Part shown: one piece after another, positions 38,997 through 51,500 of the stretch
Layout: every line of letters starts with the position of its first letter
Position numbering within the stretch: position 1 is the stretch's first letter
From: Colias croceus
Lineage: Eukaryota > Arthropoda > Insecta > Lepidoptera > Pieridae
Length of the DNA stretch: 64,000 nucleotides
Direction: 5' to 3'
Assembly: GCF_905220415.1 (NCBI RefSeq)
Contig: NC_059558.1
Coordinates: forward strand, 7,700,501 to 7,764,500
Position numbers and translations under genes: made by a program
Notes under the pieces: generated by a model
Database searches by the model: none
The model's input: the letters and a program-made list of their open reading frames with translations, nothing else
Told to the model about the DNA's origin: nothing

Positions 38997-40258
38997 CCTC
39001 CTGAGACCCAGGATTTTTTTTTCTTTCTTTTTTAATAAAAATTAGCTGCATCTGTTCTAATGCAATTATAGATATTCAAAAAAATGGAAAAAAAAATCTT
39101 TCGTGGAAAACTTGGATTTTCTTTATGTCATTTATATATTACAGGGGGTCCCAGTTCCAAGTGTAATAAGTTTATGAAAATGAAGAAAAACTACATGTTT
39201 TTTTAGTTATTATATATTTTTAAACTTGAAACCTAATATTTATTATTCTATCTATTGTTCTGTATCTATTTTTTGTAACTTGGTTCAAAGATAGGTATTT
39301 TTAGGGGTGAGAAATAACCAGTTCAAGTATTTTGCACCGGCGCGGCGGGGTATTTATATTGTCACGTCCACCCCTAGGTCTTATTTCTAATCCATCCTCT
39401 TGGTCAGCCTCCTCTAATGCTTGGTCCACGTCATGTGCGTCCCCGAAATGGTCTGCCAACAACTGAAGATGACATACATAGTGATGATTCTGTACTGACG
39501 TGACTCATACTCATTGGACGAATGGAAGAAGACTCATTTTCTGGTGTTTGGGCGGCTTCATCGGTATCATTTGGGGGATTATCTTCATCTCAAACATTTA
39601 TTTATTCAATTAGACTTCTTCTAAAAGCACTTTTGAATCGTCATAACAGTATTAACATTTACCACCGATTCGGAAAGCAGTATCTATGGAGAAGAACCGG
39701 CAAGAAACTCCATAGGTCCATCATATAGGTCAATATTTGACTCATCCAGGTGTTGGTAGACCTCAGTATCTTATAATCCTTGAAAATTATAATAAAATCT
39801 GTAACATAAACTAAATAATGTCATATAGGTAATACATGGGGCCCTTGTAACCAATACCAATTTGGCAAGAATTGAGACCAAATGTCTTGCCAGTATGACA
39901 TAAAAGAAAACATTCATATTTTTCACAAGTTTTAGATTTATCTTACAAAATAACTATTGCAGTTGCAGAAATAATATCTATTATAATTAGATATACAAAG
40001 ATATACTGCAATATACTAATGGTTCCACTAAAAATGTAAGATTACTGACCACGTATTTGCCGTCGCACAGCCACCTTCGACTTTGAAATGAGAATACTTC
40101 AAATCACTGTCACTTATAAAACCAAAAACCGTTTAGTATAGCGGATGACATACCACTACATCGATTTGAGGTATTATTCCCGCATATACGCAAAAGATGG
40201 CGTTGAAATATTTTTTTATTGTTTATGTAATATATATATGACCGCAGGCCCCAGGAGG
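38997..40258 (-). mobile_element. piggyBac-like element remnant 2 (TTAA-flanked)
   Basis: TTAA at 38993-38996 and 40259-40262, with inverted ends CCTCCTGAGACCCAGG and the complement of GGCCCCAGGAGG. Minus-strand pieces about 39340-39600 (DEDNPPNDTDEAAQTPENES, DVDQALEEADQEDGLEIRPR) are acidic N-terminal-like transposase scraps. A separate SINE/LINE tail lies inside at about 39596-39718. Confidence 0.72.
39596..39718 (+). repeat. dispersed retroelement tail nested in piggyBac-like remnant 2
   Basis: TTTATTTATTCAATTAGACT, then ACCACCGATTCGGAAAGCAG and GAAGAACCGGCAAGAAACTC, a common lepidopteran LINE/SINE 3' sequence (family not fixed). Confidence 0.55.
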
Positions 40259-40770
40259 TTAAGTTATTTTTATGTAAAACGTATTCCACAATAAGGTAAC
40301 AAACTTAGTTTTAGCATGATGATTTTCTGATGCATATGTTTTTAATTTGTGAAGTAATAATTTTTAAACGAAACTACTTATTGACTCTATATTATATTGA
40401 CAACTTAATAATACAGTTTAATGCTTAATTTTGAACTGTGATTAGTTAAATATAAAAATCGTTTCAAATACTTTTCTATATCCATATTTAATTGTTATTT
40501 TTAATGTGTTGAGTATTTTTTTTCGTATTTACTAACATATTGATCAAAATAACGTTTATTAACATTTAAAATGCATATGGTTTAGTTAAAATTCAGATAA
40601 TACTCTTTACAATACAATTTTTTACAGACATCAAACACACCCCCCAAAAATATATACTCAATTTCAACTTTCCATTTAACACAATGCAGCCACAGCTTTG
40701 CCATTAATCAAATACATACAGTATCAAACGCGAGTTTGTCTTAGTGGATTTAGAGAGGGCATATACAGAG

Positions 40771-40806
40771 GTTATATAATATTATACTTGTACCAGGGAC
40801 TCAGGG
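40771..40806 (+). promoter_or_regulatory. core promoter of the orphan signal-peptide exon
   Basis: TTATATAAT (40772-40780) followed about 27 bp later by ACTCAGGG, an initiator-like sequence. The ATG is about 90 bp further on. Confidence 0.5.
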
Positions 40807-40892
40807 GTAGGGGGTGTTCACACAGCTCGCACGATCCGACGCGGCTAGACGCGCGCAATGCTATAGACCCAGTGTATTTGTGAACGAAAAAC

Positions 40893-40947
40893 ATGTCAAA
40901 ATATAAGTTAATGATAGTTCTTTTCTTCTCTGTGGCCCTGGTTGCTG
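40893..40947 (+). CDS. first coding exon of a secreted protein (partial)
   Basis: ATG in context AAACATGT, then MSKYKLMIVLFFSVALVAG, a clear signal peptide. It ends in phase 1 at a perfect GTAAGT donor (40948). A TATA box and initiator lie at the expected distance upstream. I found no convincing second exon. One weak candidate is TATTTTCAAG at about 42658 followed by a short basic frame that stops after 15 codons, but AAG is a poor acceptor. The rest may lie beyond a long intron, possibly outside the window, or the gene may be dead. Product unknown. Confidence 0.55.
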
Positions 40948-40999
40948 GTAAGTGTTTTTTTTTTAATTCGGTGACTTTTTCCCGCGCAAAGGTCAACAG

Positions 41000-41900
41000 C
41001 GTCTGTCAAAATATTTCAAAATCAATCAGAGCGTATATTATAAATTCGTAGCTCGAAACTGATTGGATGTGGTTTGGTTGTCGATTTAATAAATTAATTT
41101 CATTTGATTATTTGCGATGTATTGATTGAATTCAATTGGATTTACTGGAGTTTATTAGTGAAATTATAAATTGTATTTTCATTAAACATTATGCACGAAT
41201 TCACGCAACTATTTTTGTTTTTTTCGTATCATAATAAGAAATTATCTCCATAAAATATTTTATAAATTGATTTTTATGTAATTTAAGCAACTTATCGTTT
41301 TATTTACACAAATGTATCTAAAAATGTAAATTACAATCTTATTTTTTTATAAGTCTCAATATAATTCGAGATACTGTAGAGTGTAGGCTATATATTTTCA
41401 ATACAGTAGGTACAGGGATACAGTAGAGCCTTTAGTCTACCTTTAGGATAGATTGATCACTAGGGATCGCATATATTTGTTCCAGGATTAGAAGTAAATT
41501 AATAATTAGGTGCTGTGTATTGAAAATTTATGTGTACGGCCATTCTTTATTTAAATTTAGAAAAGAGAGACTATTTTATGATACGTGTGTTTTAACTTTT
41601 TATTATAAATTATTTCATTGAATTATAATTCAAAAGAAGTTATTATATACGTAAATAATAACACAAATAATATAAAAAAACAAAAGCTCTACCTTTTTCA
41701 CATTTTCGAACATTTGATCGATATCTTATTTTTTATTCGAGTTTTGTTAATATGTACCTACTTACCTTTTATTAGTACTAACATTAATTGTAATTATGTA
41801 ATGTATGTCAATTTCAGAAGCGTGCTTATAAGTAACTTCTTGGAAAAATCTCATTTTCGTAAATATACTATTAGATTATTTCTATCAATTTTTTTCTTTG
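41000..41900. other. AT-rich non-coding stretch
   Basis: Probably first intron of the orphan exon. I see no gene, tandem repeat or element ends here. Confidence 0.5.
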
Positions 41901-41903
41901 TCG

Positions 41904-42128
41904 GTGCATTTAGATCAAACGAGCGAATGCTCATTCTAACCTCACAATGTCAAATTCTATTAGTGTAAACAGGCGTAGAGCATTCTTTCGTTGTTCTGTA
42001 AGATAGAAAAGATTCTATGCAATGTTCTAATACTGAATAACACTGAATACGAGTTTTCTTTCAAACTAAAAGATCACGAAAGAATCTTGCTCTAGCTCTA
42101 GCTCAATATTCGTTGGGTCTAAATGCAC
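41904..42128. mobile_element. MITE with GGTGCATTT ends, copy 2
   Basis: GGTGCATTTAGATCAAACGA to TTCGTTGGGTCTAAATGCAC, with GAGCATTCTTTCGTTGTTCT inside, as in 6028-6267. Confidence 0.72.
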
Positions 42129-42164
42129 TGCTGGGCTGATTTAGAAAATTTTGGTTTTTACTTT

Positions 42165-42278
42165 TTGAAGTGAAACTTCTTTAGGCGCGTTGAGAGTAAA
42201 ATTTCAAGGTCACATCAGGGCAATACCGTCACGTCATGGAGCAAGGCGACGATTGAATCTTTGAATCTTGCTTTTTTT
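42165..42278. mobile_element. MITE with GAAGTGAAACTTCTTTA-type ends, copy 4 (right end lost)
   Basis: GAAGTGAAACTTCTTTAGGC, GCAATACCGTCACGTCATGG and GGCGACGATT are present; the right inverted end is missing. Confidence 0.65.
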
Positions 42279-43130
42279 TCTAATTTTCTCAATTAAATTA
42301 ATTACTTACAATTCTCCCAACACATTTACTTTTGTATTTAAAATACACGTGTTTTCATACAAACAAAGTGGATAGCCGCTGCGTGGGTAAAAAATACTCA
42401 TTTTAAAAGTCGCTACATTGCTAAACGAGGCTTGTGAATTTTTTGACAGTTTGCAAAATTCTGCTGAAATGAAAACTCTCTATTTTGTGTAAAAACAGTG
42501 TTCTAAAGAGTGATAACTGACTGCGCTAGAATAAGTGTTGTTTTATATACGTATTATATATTTACATCTTTATATTATTAAAAAATGGTCTATGAATCAA
42601 ATTCTTAAAAGTTGGAATAAGGGTTATTATCTATTATATTTATCTATTTTCAAGTATCAAGACGCTCTGAAAGCGGAGTTAAGAGAAAAGTTAGAACTTA
42701 GAACGGAGTCACAGATGTAGATAAAATTCAGCGTAGAGATAGATTAAATAATAGTTCTTCATATATACTACAGCTTAAGTGATACGTTTAAACAAAATAC
42801 TCGACCGAAACATCGCAAATCCAGTTACATATTTATATGTGATTTATTCAAATAAGTATTATTTTAATACATATTCCTAAAATATATATCCTAAAAATGT
42901 ATCGAATACAAAATTACAACTTTAACCATTTTCTATAAGCTATAAAATAAAACAGAATCCTGACAGGCTTTTATAATAAAGAATTTATTTAAAAGATGAA
43001 AGCACTTAACTCGGATAAAATAGTGCTTTGCCATACTTGTGACGTTTAAATTTTACACTTGACTTAACTTTACTAACTTTAAAAGATACGACATATGTTT
43101 ATTTTATTGTAACTTCTATTTTTATTTAAA

Positions 43131-43290
43131 CTAGCTTTCCGCCCGCGGTTTCGCCTGCGTAGACAAAAGAAAACTGACATAGTGCCCGTTCCCATGGGAT
43201 TTCCTAAAAAAACATTTGATTTACTATCTTTGTACCTTTCATCAAAATTGGTACAGTAGTTTAGGCGTGAAAAAAAGACTGACTCGAAAG
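43131..43290 (+). repeat. dispersed repeat ('GTTCCCGTGGGATTTCC' family), truncated
   Basis: CTAGCTTTCCGCCCGCGGTT to TTTAGGCGTGAAAAAAAGAC. Confidence 0.65.
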
Positions 43291-43486
43291 ATTTCAATGT
43301 CGAAAAAATTGCGATTTGCTTGAAATATAATGTAGATATTATTTTTCGTTACAACATTATGTTTTACAATTTAACAATATTACATCCATAGATTTATGAT
43401 GTATCAAATTACAATGCGTAAAATTGTAAGCAATAGGAATAATTTGAAAAAAAAAAATCCACAGACAACAATCTCGCGGGATATCT

Positions 43487-43695
43487 ATACTAATATTATA
43501 AAGAGGAAAGGTTTGTATGTATGTATGGTTTTCACGCATAAAGTACTGAACCGATTATAAAGAAATTTAGCACACATATAGAGGGTAACTTGGATTAACA
43601 CATAGGATAGGTTTTATCCCGGAAATCCCACGGGAACGGGAACTATACGGGTTTTCCTTTGAAAACGCTGGCGAAGACGCGGGCGAAAAGCTAGT
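43487..43695 (-). repeat. dispersed repeat ('GTTCCCGTGGGATTTCC' family), minus-strand copy
   Basis: ACTAATATTATAAAGAGGAA to GACGCGGGCGAAAAGCTAGT; nearly full length. Confidence 0.7.
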
Positions 43696-43934
43696 ATAAC
43701 AACAGTGTTTACAACATTACGGTCACATATAAAATTCGGTTATTTGTAACCAAACTGTTCTGAAGAATATTTTATGTATATTCGCTGTTTCTAAGAATCG
43801 GTCGTAAACTATTTTTATACCCTTAAGTGATAAGGGTGCTGTAGACCGTTTGTTGAGTCAGCTTGTGTTTATAAAAGGGTAACATATTATGTCGGGTACA
43901 TTTTTATCATCCTATTTGCTCCTACTTATATCAG

Positions 43935-44115
43935 CCGCGTTTTCAAAGTAAAACCCACATAGTTCCCGTTCCTGTGGGATTTTTCGGATATAAATTATTT
44001 TATATGTTAATTAAAGTTACCCTCTATATGTATGCCAAATTTCATAAAAATCGGTTGAGTAGTTTTTGGGTGAAAGAGTAACAAACAAACATACAAACTT
44101 TCACATTTACTAGGA
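43935..44115 (+). repeat. dispersed repeat ('GTTCCCGTGGGATTTCC' family), diverged
   Basis: CCGCGTTTTCAAAGTAAAAC to CATACAAACTTTCACATTTA. Confidence 0.6.
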
Positions 44116-44162
44116 TAGCTTTTAACATTCTACCTATCATTGGGACGGCTATTTTATGTATA

Positions 44163-44360
44163 ACTAGCATACGACCCGCGGCTTCGCCCGCTTTATCTAA
44201 AACCTAATAAATTATATACTAGAACCTTCCTCTTGAATCACTCTATCTATTAAAAAAAACCGGATCAAAATCCGTTGCGTAGTTTTAAAGATTTAAGCAT
44301 ACAAAGTGACATAGGGACAGAGAAAGCGACTTTGTTTTATACTAATGTATGTAGTGATGT
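44163..44360 (+). repeat. dispersed fragment ('GTCTAAAACCTAATAAA' family), copy 3
   Basis: CTAGCATACGACCCGCGGCT to CGACTTTGTTTTATACTAAT. Confidence 0.65.
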
Positions 44361-44399
44361 GCAGAATAATTGAAAAATAATAGACAATTTCATGTCTTT

Positions 44400-45770
44400 C
44401 GGCTAATCTTTAACTTTGAATTTGAATATTGAAGTCAGTGGGCTCTATCTAGGTACACTTAAATTCACTACCACCAAGTGAGTCTGCTGCTCAATTGCTG
44501 AGGTGGAAATAAAAAAAAATGTATGAAAAGAAGGTAGTATTTGTATTATCACAACTATTGTATTCTTTTTAACTTTGAATAAAAATAAGTAGAGCAAATT
44601 AAATTGTTTGAAATTGAATTGAAAATGAAAATATTTAATACGATTTTATTTGAAAGTGATACATGTTTCTAGGACATATCTATATATATTCATCTAATAT
44701 ATGGAAATCACTATCTTCTATAGTTCTCTAGTAGTTTAATAAACTTGCAAACAATTTCTTTACATGAAGACAGCTCATACAGAGAAAATCATAAATTATA
44801 TAATTTATTACGAAATCTCTTCTGTATAAAGTCTTATAAAATTTTACGCAGAAGGTTGACTTATAGTTCTTATATTTAAGACTTTCCTCCACGATTCGCT
44901 CTATATTTAATAGATTTTACACACATTATGTTAAGGTTTATTATTTAATTTCATATTATTAAAATTTGATTATTGTAAAGGCAGACATTTTTGAAAATAT
45001 TAAGTGGTTCACCATCATCTTCAATGACGTTCATCATCATCATCATAAGCCCATATACTTCCCCCTGCTGGGACTCGGGCCTCCTATGAGAGTACAGGCC
45101 ATGGCCAATGACGTTATTGGATAAAAATAAGTACCGAGTAATATACAGTAAATCAATTAATATATAATTAGTAGAACAAAAAGAAATTACGACAAACATA
45201 CTCGACATTTGCAATTAAATTAATTATTTTAAAACCAATTACTATAAAATTTATTACTATATATAATTACGGAATCATGTAACTTTACACGGTACGACAC
45301 TACATCGTTTCCGAGTTAAGACAATACCATGTATTTCCCTCTTTCTTCCGGTGTCGGCCAGTCAACTATTCAGGAACGCACGCACACGCGATTCTAGAGT
45401 TTTATAGCATACGATATCTTGATGCGACACGATCGTATGATCGGATGCGTATCGTGTTGAGATGAACCATTTAAGTGCAGCAAACGAATGAAGACATTTC
45501 AATACTTTAAATTCAAATTTTCAAATTCAAATAATTTATTGCATACCAATACATTTTTACATATTAGCAATATTAGCAACCTTATGCAGGTTTTGCAATA
45601 TAATCGTATTATATTAAAATGACATCATAATATTATCACATACATTTAAATTTTCAAATAATCATCATTACAAAAATAATAATTATGATAATACTTTATT
45701 ATTAAAATGTTATTAATTAATTGGATTGCGTCAATCTTATTGACGTGACAACGTCTTATAATTCGCGTCT
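44400..45770. other. AT-rich stretch without a gene
   Basis: No coding frame or element ends recognised, apart from a possible LINE 3' end at about 45510-45660 (AAATTCAAATAATTTATTGC). Confidence 0.5.
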
Positions 45771-45774
45771 TATT

Positions 45775-45955
45775 ATCTTCTCTTAATATATATAAATCTC
45801 GTGTCACAATGTTTGTCCTCAATGGACTCCTAAACCACTCAACCGATTATAATAAAATTCGCACACCATGTGCAGTTCGATCCAACTTGAGAGATAGGAT
45901 AGTTTAAACATGTAGGTACCACGGGCGAAGCCGGGGCGGACCACTAGTAATATTA
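45775..45955 (+). repeat. dispersed repeat ('CCACGGGCGAAGCCGG' family), copy 2
   Basis: TAATATATATAAATCTCGTG to CCACGGGCGAAGCCGGGGCG. Confidence 0.65.
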
Positions 45956-46130
45956 TATAGCGCCGGCTGCACGCACGAAAAAACATGATTCATGCGGCGT
46001 TACCTCGCTCTGAGGCGTTCCATGTAAGGCTTGAAGTGCAAGCGAGAGCGCGGAACGAGCGACAAAGAAGCACAATCGGACGTTGTCACGTTCAACTATC
46101 GTCAGTAAACCGACTTTACAGACAACCTAT

Positions 46131-46315
46131 TTTTTTATAGATAAATTGCAGTCCACCCCGGCTTCGTCCGTGGTACGTTTTTACGTTTTCTCTCCAAAAG
46201 AACTCATACTGCCAGGAGTATTATAAAAAAAGAATTAACGAAATCGGTTCAGCTGCTCTCGAGATTTGCGCTTAGCAACAAATTGAGCGTTTCATTTTTA
46301 TATAATAGAAGATAA
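46131..46315 (-). repeat. dispersed repeat ('CCACGGGCGAAGCCGG' family), copy 3
   Basis: CAGTCCACCCCGGCTTCGTC to TTTCATTTTTATATAATAGA, inverted with respect to copy 1. Confidence 0.65.
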
Positions 46316-46476
46316 ATCTGTCAGTAGTTAATATTATCCTAGAGATTGAATTACGAGCGTGAGAAAGTCATACGACACACTTGCATTCTAATGCAGATGC
46401 GAAAGAGCATATTACATTACTTATTAGTGATTAGAATAGTCTACATTTCTTATATTCTATTATCTTCATATTTCAT

Positions 46477-46698
46477 ACTAGCTTTCCGCCTGCGGCTTCG
46501 CCCGCGTTTTCAAAGAAAAACCCGCATAGTTCCCGTTCCCGTGGGATTTCCGGGATAAAACCTAGCCTATGTTACTCGTGGATAATGTAGCTTTCGAATG
46601 GTGAAAGAATTTTTAAAATCGGTCCAGTAGTTTATGAACCTATTCGTAACAATCAAACAAACAAACAAAGTTTTCTTCTTTATAATATTAGTGTAGAT
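46477..46698 (+). repeat. dispersed repeat ('GTTCCCGTGGGATTTCC' family)
   Basis: CTAGCTTTCCGCCTGCGGCT, CCCGTTCCCGTGGGATTTCC and TTTATAATATTAGTGTAGAT. Confidence 0.7.
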
Positions 46699-46699
46699 A

Positions 46700-47800
46700 G
46701 GCACTTTAAAATACCTAGTGATTTATTTATCCGGTAGGTTACTACGTATTTAAAATGTGTACTTTTAAAACAATTCTGTATTTTAATAATTGTGAAGTAA
46801 AAAATATTAAAAACAACTTATCGTTTGTTGTAAATGCTATTCAATCATATTACTAATTATTTATACACAATGGCTTCACCATAAATCGAATCTTTTGCAT
46901 TTTATCCAACGAATGATTCTTACATCACGCAATGCAAATATTTGTATGTTTGTTTGTTTCCGCCTTGGTTATCGGAATGTAATGTATATCGAAATATATG
47001 TAATAATATATTTTTATATGGATTTTTAGCATAGTAAATTAATTGAGTTATGTTAAGTATTTATTTATGTATTGGAACAATTGAACATTACATTGGTGTA
47101 GTAGTTAGAGATTATTTGGCTAAAGTATGTAAGCTTGACATCTAATTATTGTTTGTTAATATTAGAATAGAATCCATTTATTCGATTTAAAAATGAAATA
47201 CATACAAAGAACAAATGATTAACGAAGAACAGTTCACTACGAAAAGGCGTATTGGGTGGTATTGGACTCGTATGGTAAAAACAATGAGCCAGTGTTTTCA
47301 GCGCTGTTTTTCAGCCATAGCTTGTTGTAGCCATAAATGTCATATGAGTACAAAAATTATATATTATGTATGAATTAAAAAATATCTTTAAGGTTTATTT
47401 ACTTTATGCATGAAGTTTGCTTAGTTTGGTTCATGATTGAGTTCAATAAATAAAATATCCAGAAATGCGTTTTTATTTTAAAAGCGCAAACATAAAATGT
47501 TGAATAAATTCTACTTTAAATAACAGTATATTTTATATTCATAGTTTGCGTGAGGTGAACAAACAATGCACTAAGTAATTGAAATAGGTACGTTCAAATA
47601 AAAAACTTTTTAAGCTATTATTAGCTTTTTAAATTAGATTGCCTTTTTGATAATCGAATATTTTGTACTCTTTCTTTTTGTAACCGATTTCAAAAAAGGA
47701 GATTCTATGTTTATGTTTTCATATACTCCGTGCAATGTTTTTATGATGCAGAAAATCCTGATCTGATTTATATGTTAGTTTGGAAAAGACATAGATTATA
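46700..47800. other. AT-rich stretch without a gene
   Basis: Nothing recognisable on either strand. Confidence 0.5.
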
Positions 47801-47803
47801 ATA

Positions 47804-48050
47804 CTACTAGCTTTCCATCCGCGGCTTTGCCCGCGCAATCAAAGAAAAACCCGCATAGTTCCCGTTCCCGTGGGATTTCCGGGATAAAACCTATCCTATG
47901 TCCCGGTGTAAAAAGTAGCCTATGTCCTTTCTCGGGTTTCAAAATATCTCTATACAAAATTTCATGCAAATTGGTTCAGTAGTTAAGGCGTGATTGAGTA
48001 ACAGACAGACAGACAAAGTTACTTTCGCATTTATAATATTAGTATGGATT
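47804..48050 (+). repeat. dispersed repeat ('GTTCCCGTGGGATTTCC' family)
   Basis: CTAGCTTTCCATCCGCGGCT to TTTATAATATTAGTATGGAT; close relative of 12845-13090. A fragment of the 'CTGAGATTAGCG' family follows at 48075-48240. Confidence 0.7.
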
Positions 48051-49090
48051 AAAGTCTGTATTAGAATACACAGATAATTTTAACCGCATTGCTCCATCTC
48101 CTGTTGGTCTTAGCGTGATAGTAATATATTGTAGCCTTTATGCCTTCCTCGATTAATGGGGTATCTAACACTGAAACAATATTTCTAATTGGACCCATAG
48201 TTCCTGACATAAGCGCGTTAAACCCAAAAATAAACAAAAACATTAATTATAGATGTAAGTACTCTACATCTCTATTAAAAAGGAAAACTGACTTATTGAC
48301 TGCAAATTACCTTAGTCTCTAGCATGAAACTATATTGCAGCATTTTTGTAAATTAGAAAGTAGATGGCAGACTATTTAACAAAACCTATGTGCGAATGTG
48401 CGTCAGTTTTGAATCTTAATCGATAAAAATTAACTTACGCGAACGGAGTCACGGGTATATAACTAGTATTTCTATTAATTAATGTTATTATTCTATTGTC
48501 AACTAGAAACTTCTAGTTTCATTGGGTTGTGTTAACATCTGTGCAACTTGTCTCATGTTTAAGTTAGTTTAAGTTTTGTGTGAAACTTGCGTTTGTGTTT
48601 GTTTTATCTGTGATACAAGTGTTGTTTCGAAATTGAACAAGGTAAAACTAATTAGAGAGGATTCTGTATTGTTTGTATATGTAATTTAATATAGATTTAT
48701 TCTGCGAATTTTTTGGTTAAAGTTCATAACAATCGTAAACTTTACGACTTATATAGTATAGAATTAATAAAGTATAGTAGGAGACTAATATATATATATA
48801 TATATAGATATCTCCACGGGCACTATGTTGATCAAACGTGCCATATAGTTAGTAATTATTTGATCCGTTTTCACTTGTTGATCCGGTTGGTATTTGTGGA
48901 TCCATTGCCACACCACCGTCCGTATGTGGATCCGAACGGAGCCACAAGTGTCACCATCAGTAATAATAATAATTACGTGCTTTTTATACAAATCCACCTT
49001 TTTTGCGTTTTAGCTCTTGTTGATCCGATTCAAATGAGCCAATCAGAGCCCACCGAGCTCAGCCATTGGTCGCTTGCGGCCTTGGCCATT

Positions 49091-51500
49091 TGAAGGTTTA
49101 AAGACATTTATTCCCGTTATAGAAACGTATGTTGCCGTTCGCCTTCCATAATTTGTTCGGATCTTCGGGAGGGCAAGATAGCTAGCTCGTCTATTAGGAT
49201 AGTGGCGATTTGATGTTGAGATTATGATATTTGTATTTATGTTTTTATGTAGCGCTTTTCGAATGAACATACACGTATTATAAAAGTATAATTGTTTTAA
49301 AATCATTATTTTAGTGTCGTCGTAGATTTTATTTGTAGAAGTTAAAAAAGGATAGTTAAAGATAGTTTTAATGAATTTATTTTGTAAAATTTGGAGTGGC
49401 GCTAATTTATTTTTGTAAGCACTCCCCCATACTTCTATTAAATACATTAGGTGCGGCTTTACTAACGTGTTGTAGATGGTGTGGCGTAATTTATGAGGAA
49501 TGGAAGAAGTAACATTACGCAGAGATCTAAGAAGTGCTGATAATTTATTTTTTAGGTGGTCGATGTGATAATTCCATTTCAGAGAGCTGCCGATTCGCAA
49601 ACCTAGGTATTTCTCGTGGGTTTTATGTTCTAATATAACACCGTTAATTTTAAGTGGAGCGTGTGGTGGAATAATTTTGTTATGACTTATGAGCTTTGAA
49701 TTTAGATATATTTATTTTTAGTAGATTGCATTGAAACCATTTATTTAATTCATTTTGTGCTTGCGCTATCATGTCATGTCTATACATGACAAAATAAAAC
49801 AGACAAGTGTCATCCGCATAAAGTGTTAGGTGACCATTTAGCTTTAAATCTTATAATTTATTAATATAAATTAAAAAAAGCAATGGGCCTAGAATCGAAC
49901 CTTGTGGTATGCCACATGTAATTGGTAAGGGAATGCTATCGTGGTTATCTATTTAAACTATTTGTGATCGATTTTTTAAATATGATTTCAGCATATCTAG
50001 TGCTTTACCATTAATGTTAATGGATGTTAATTTCTTTATTAAAAGTTCGTGAGAAACGGTATCGAAGGCCTTTTGTAGGTCAATAAACACTCCCAAAACT
50101 ATATTGTTTGCGTCAATGTTCTGTTTTATTTTAATAGTTAGGTCCATAGTCCCTGACAGAGTGTTACTTTTTGGCTTAAATCCGTATTGACGCACTGAAA
50201 TAAAATTAAATGAGTCTAAATATTTTTCTAATCTCGTGTGTAAAATCTTCTCCAATATTTTTGACAATACTGGCAAAACTGAAATTGACCTATAGTTACC
50301 AGGTTCAAATTTTGAGCCACTCTTAGGCCGCGTTTCCACCTGCAAGAAAACTTCCGCGAGAAATGTCCGACAGTCTGTCCGACAGCAACTTGCAAGTCTA
50401 ATTCCGCGTTTCCACCTGCAAGTAGACTTGCAAGTTGCTGTCAGACAGACTGTCGGACATTTCTCGCGGAAGTTTTCTTGCAGGTGGAAACGCGGCCTTA
50501 TAGATAGGAGTTACCTTCGCTATTTTTAACGAGTCCGGAAAACGTATTTGAATTATGGCTTGGTTAAAACAGGCGCATAAGGTATTATTAATTTTTCTTT
50601 GATGCATTTAATTGCTTTTGTAGTAATACCATCAAGACCTATAATACTACAGTTTGAAGTAAGTTTTTAAGCTTATTTATAATTATATATTTTTACTGGC
50701 TTCGGTAGGTCTGAACTTATTAGTGAGGTAATTTTTAAAATTTCGTAGTTGTCTTTAGATTTCCTCTCCTCTGAGTTATAAGATGTCAATGCTGGGAAAC
50801 CAGCAAAAATTACATTTTTTTTGCGGCTCTTTCTGTCCCGTAGTTCCTTGATTAAGTTTTAATTTATATGAAGTTGATTTTTAGACGTAAAACCCGATGG
50901 GTTGGCTCATGGCTGACTGATTTATTGATTGAAGATTTAATTTCAGTAATTTTATTTTACTCTCACCCTGGTTTATGTGAGATTCTAATTGAGAAATAGT
51001 ACTCTTCAATATGTTTTGTTCAGTAATTATCATACATGCTGATGACTTAATTTCATTGATTCGATTCGTATTTTGGCGAATTAAATTCAAAGATTGTTCG
51101 TTGGACGATTTAATTTCAGTAATTTGTGTTTTTACCTCAGAAATGTTTTCATGAATTTTGTTTACTATTTGTTCATTTGAGCATACATATTTTTCAAGTA
51201 GGTAATGTACTAATACGGCTCAACTCCGACCGAATATCCTTCATATCATCACTAAATCTGCAATCTTGTTCTAGCGGTTGTTTCCGTTTTCTGTAAGTAA
51301 TTTGAGTATCAGTTGGCGTAGAACTCGTAGAAAACGAACTTAGCTTCGATAGATCGGGATGCGATCCACCGGCAGTACCCACTGCACCACTGCTCGTTAA
51401 ACGTGTTGGCGATCTGCGTACACTCATATTTACTCCGTAATGGATAATTTGTGCAGGAATATGAGTCGTCATTTGTTTGACCTAAATCTAACATTTTAAT
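49091..51500 (-). pseudogene. decayed CR1/L2-like LINE in composite copy 1
   Basis: ORF1 start MSVRRSPTR...SHPDLSKLSSFS and a coiled coil (about 51472-50881), then a large internal deletion that removes the endonuclease, then broken reverse transcriptase: NYRSISVLPVLSKILEKIL, RQYGFKPKSNTLSGTMDLT, GVFIDLQKAFDTVSHELL, LTLYADDTCLFYF, and a C-terminal part to about 49091. Several frameshifts; a MITE interrupts it at 50326. The closest relative in the window is the element at 59875-64000, and both end in AGTCTTTAAACCT-like sequence. Dead copy. Confidence 0.85.
50326..50497. mobile_element. 172-bp MITE present only in composite copy 1
   Basis: Near-perfect inverted arms of about 74 bp: GGCCGCGTTTCCACCTGCAA ... 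and its inverse ending CGCGGCC. TTA on both sides (50323-50325, 50498-50500). Composite copy 2 has the empty site CACTCTTATAGATAGG at about 53885, so insertion and 3-bp duplication are shown directly. Confidence 0.93.

Noticed and set aside
42535..42720. exon 2 of the signal-peptide gene near 42660
   Set aside because: The acceptor would be CAAG rather than a good YAG with a tract, and the in-phase frame stops after 15 codons. Kept only as a weak possibility.
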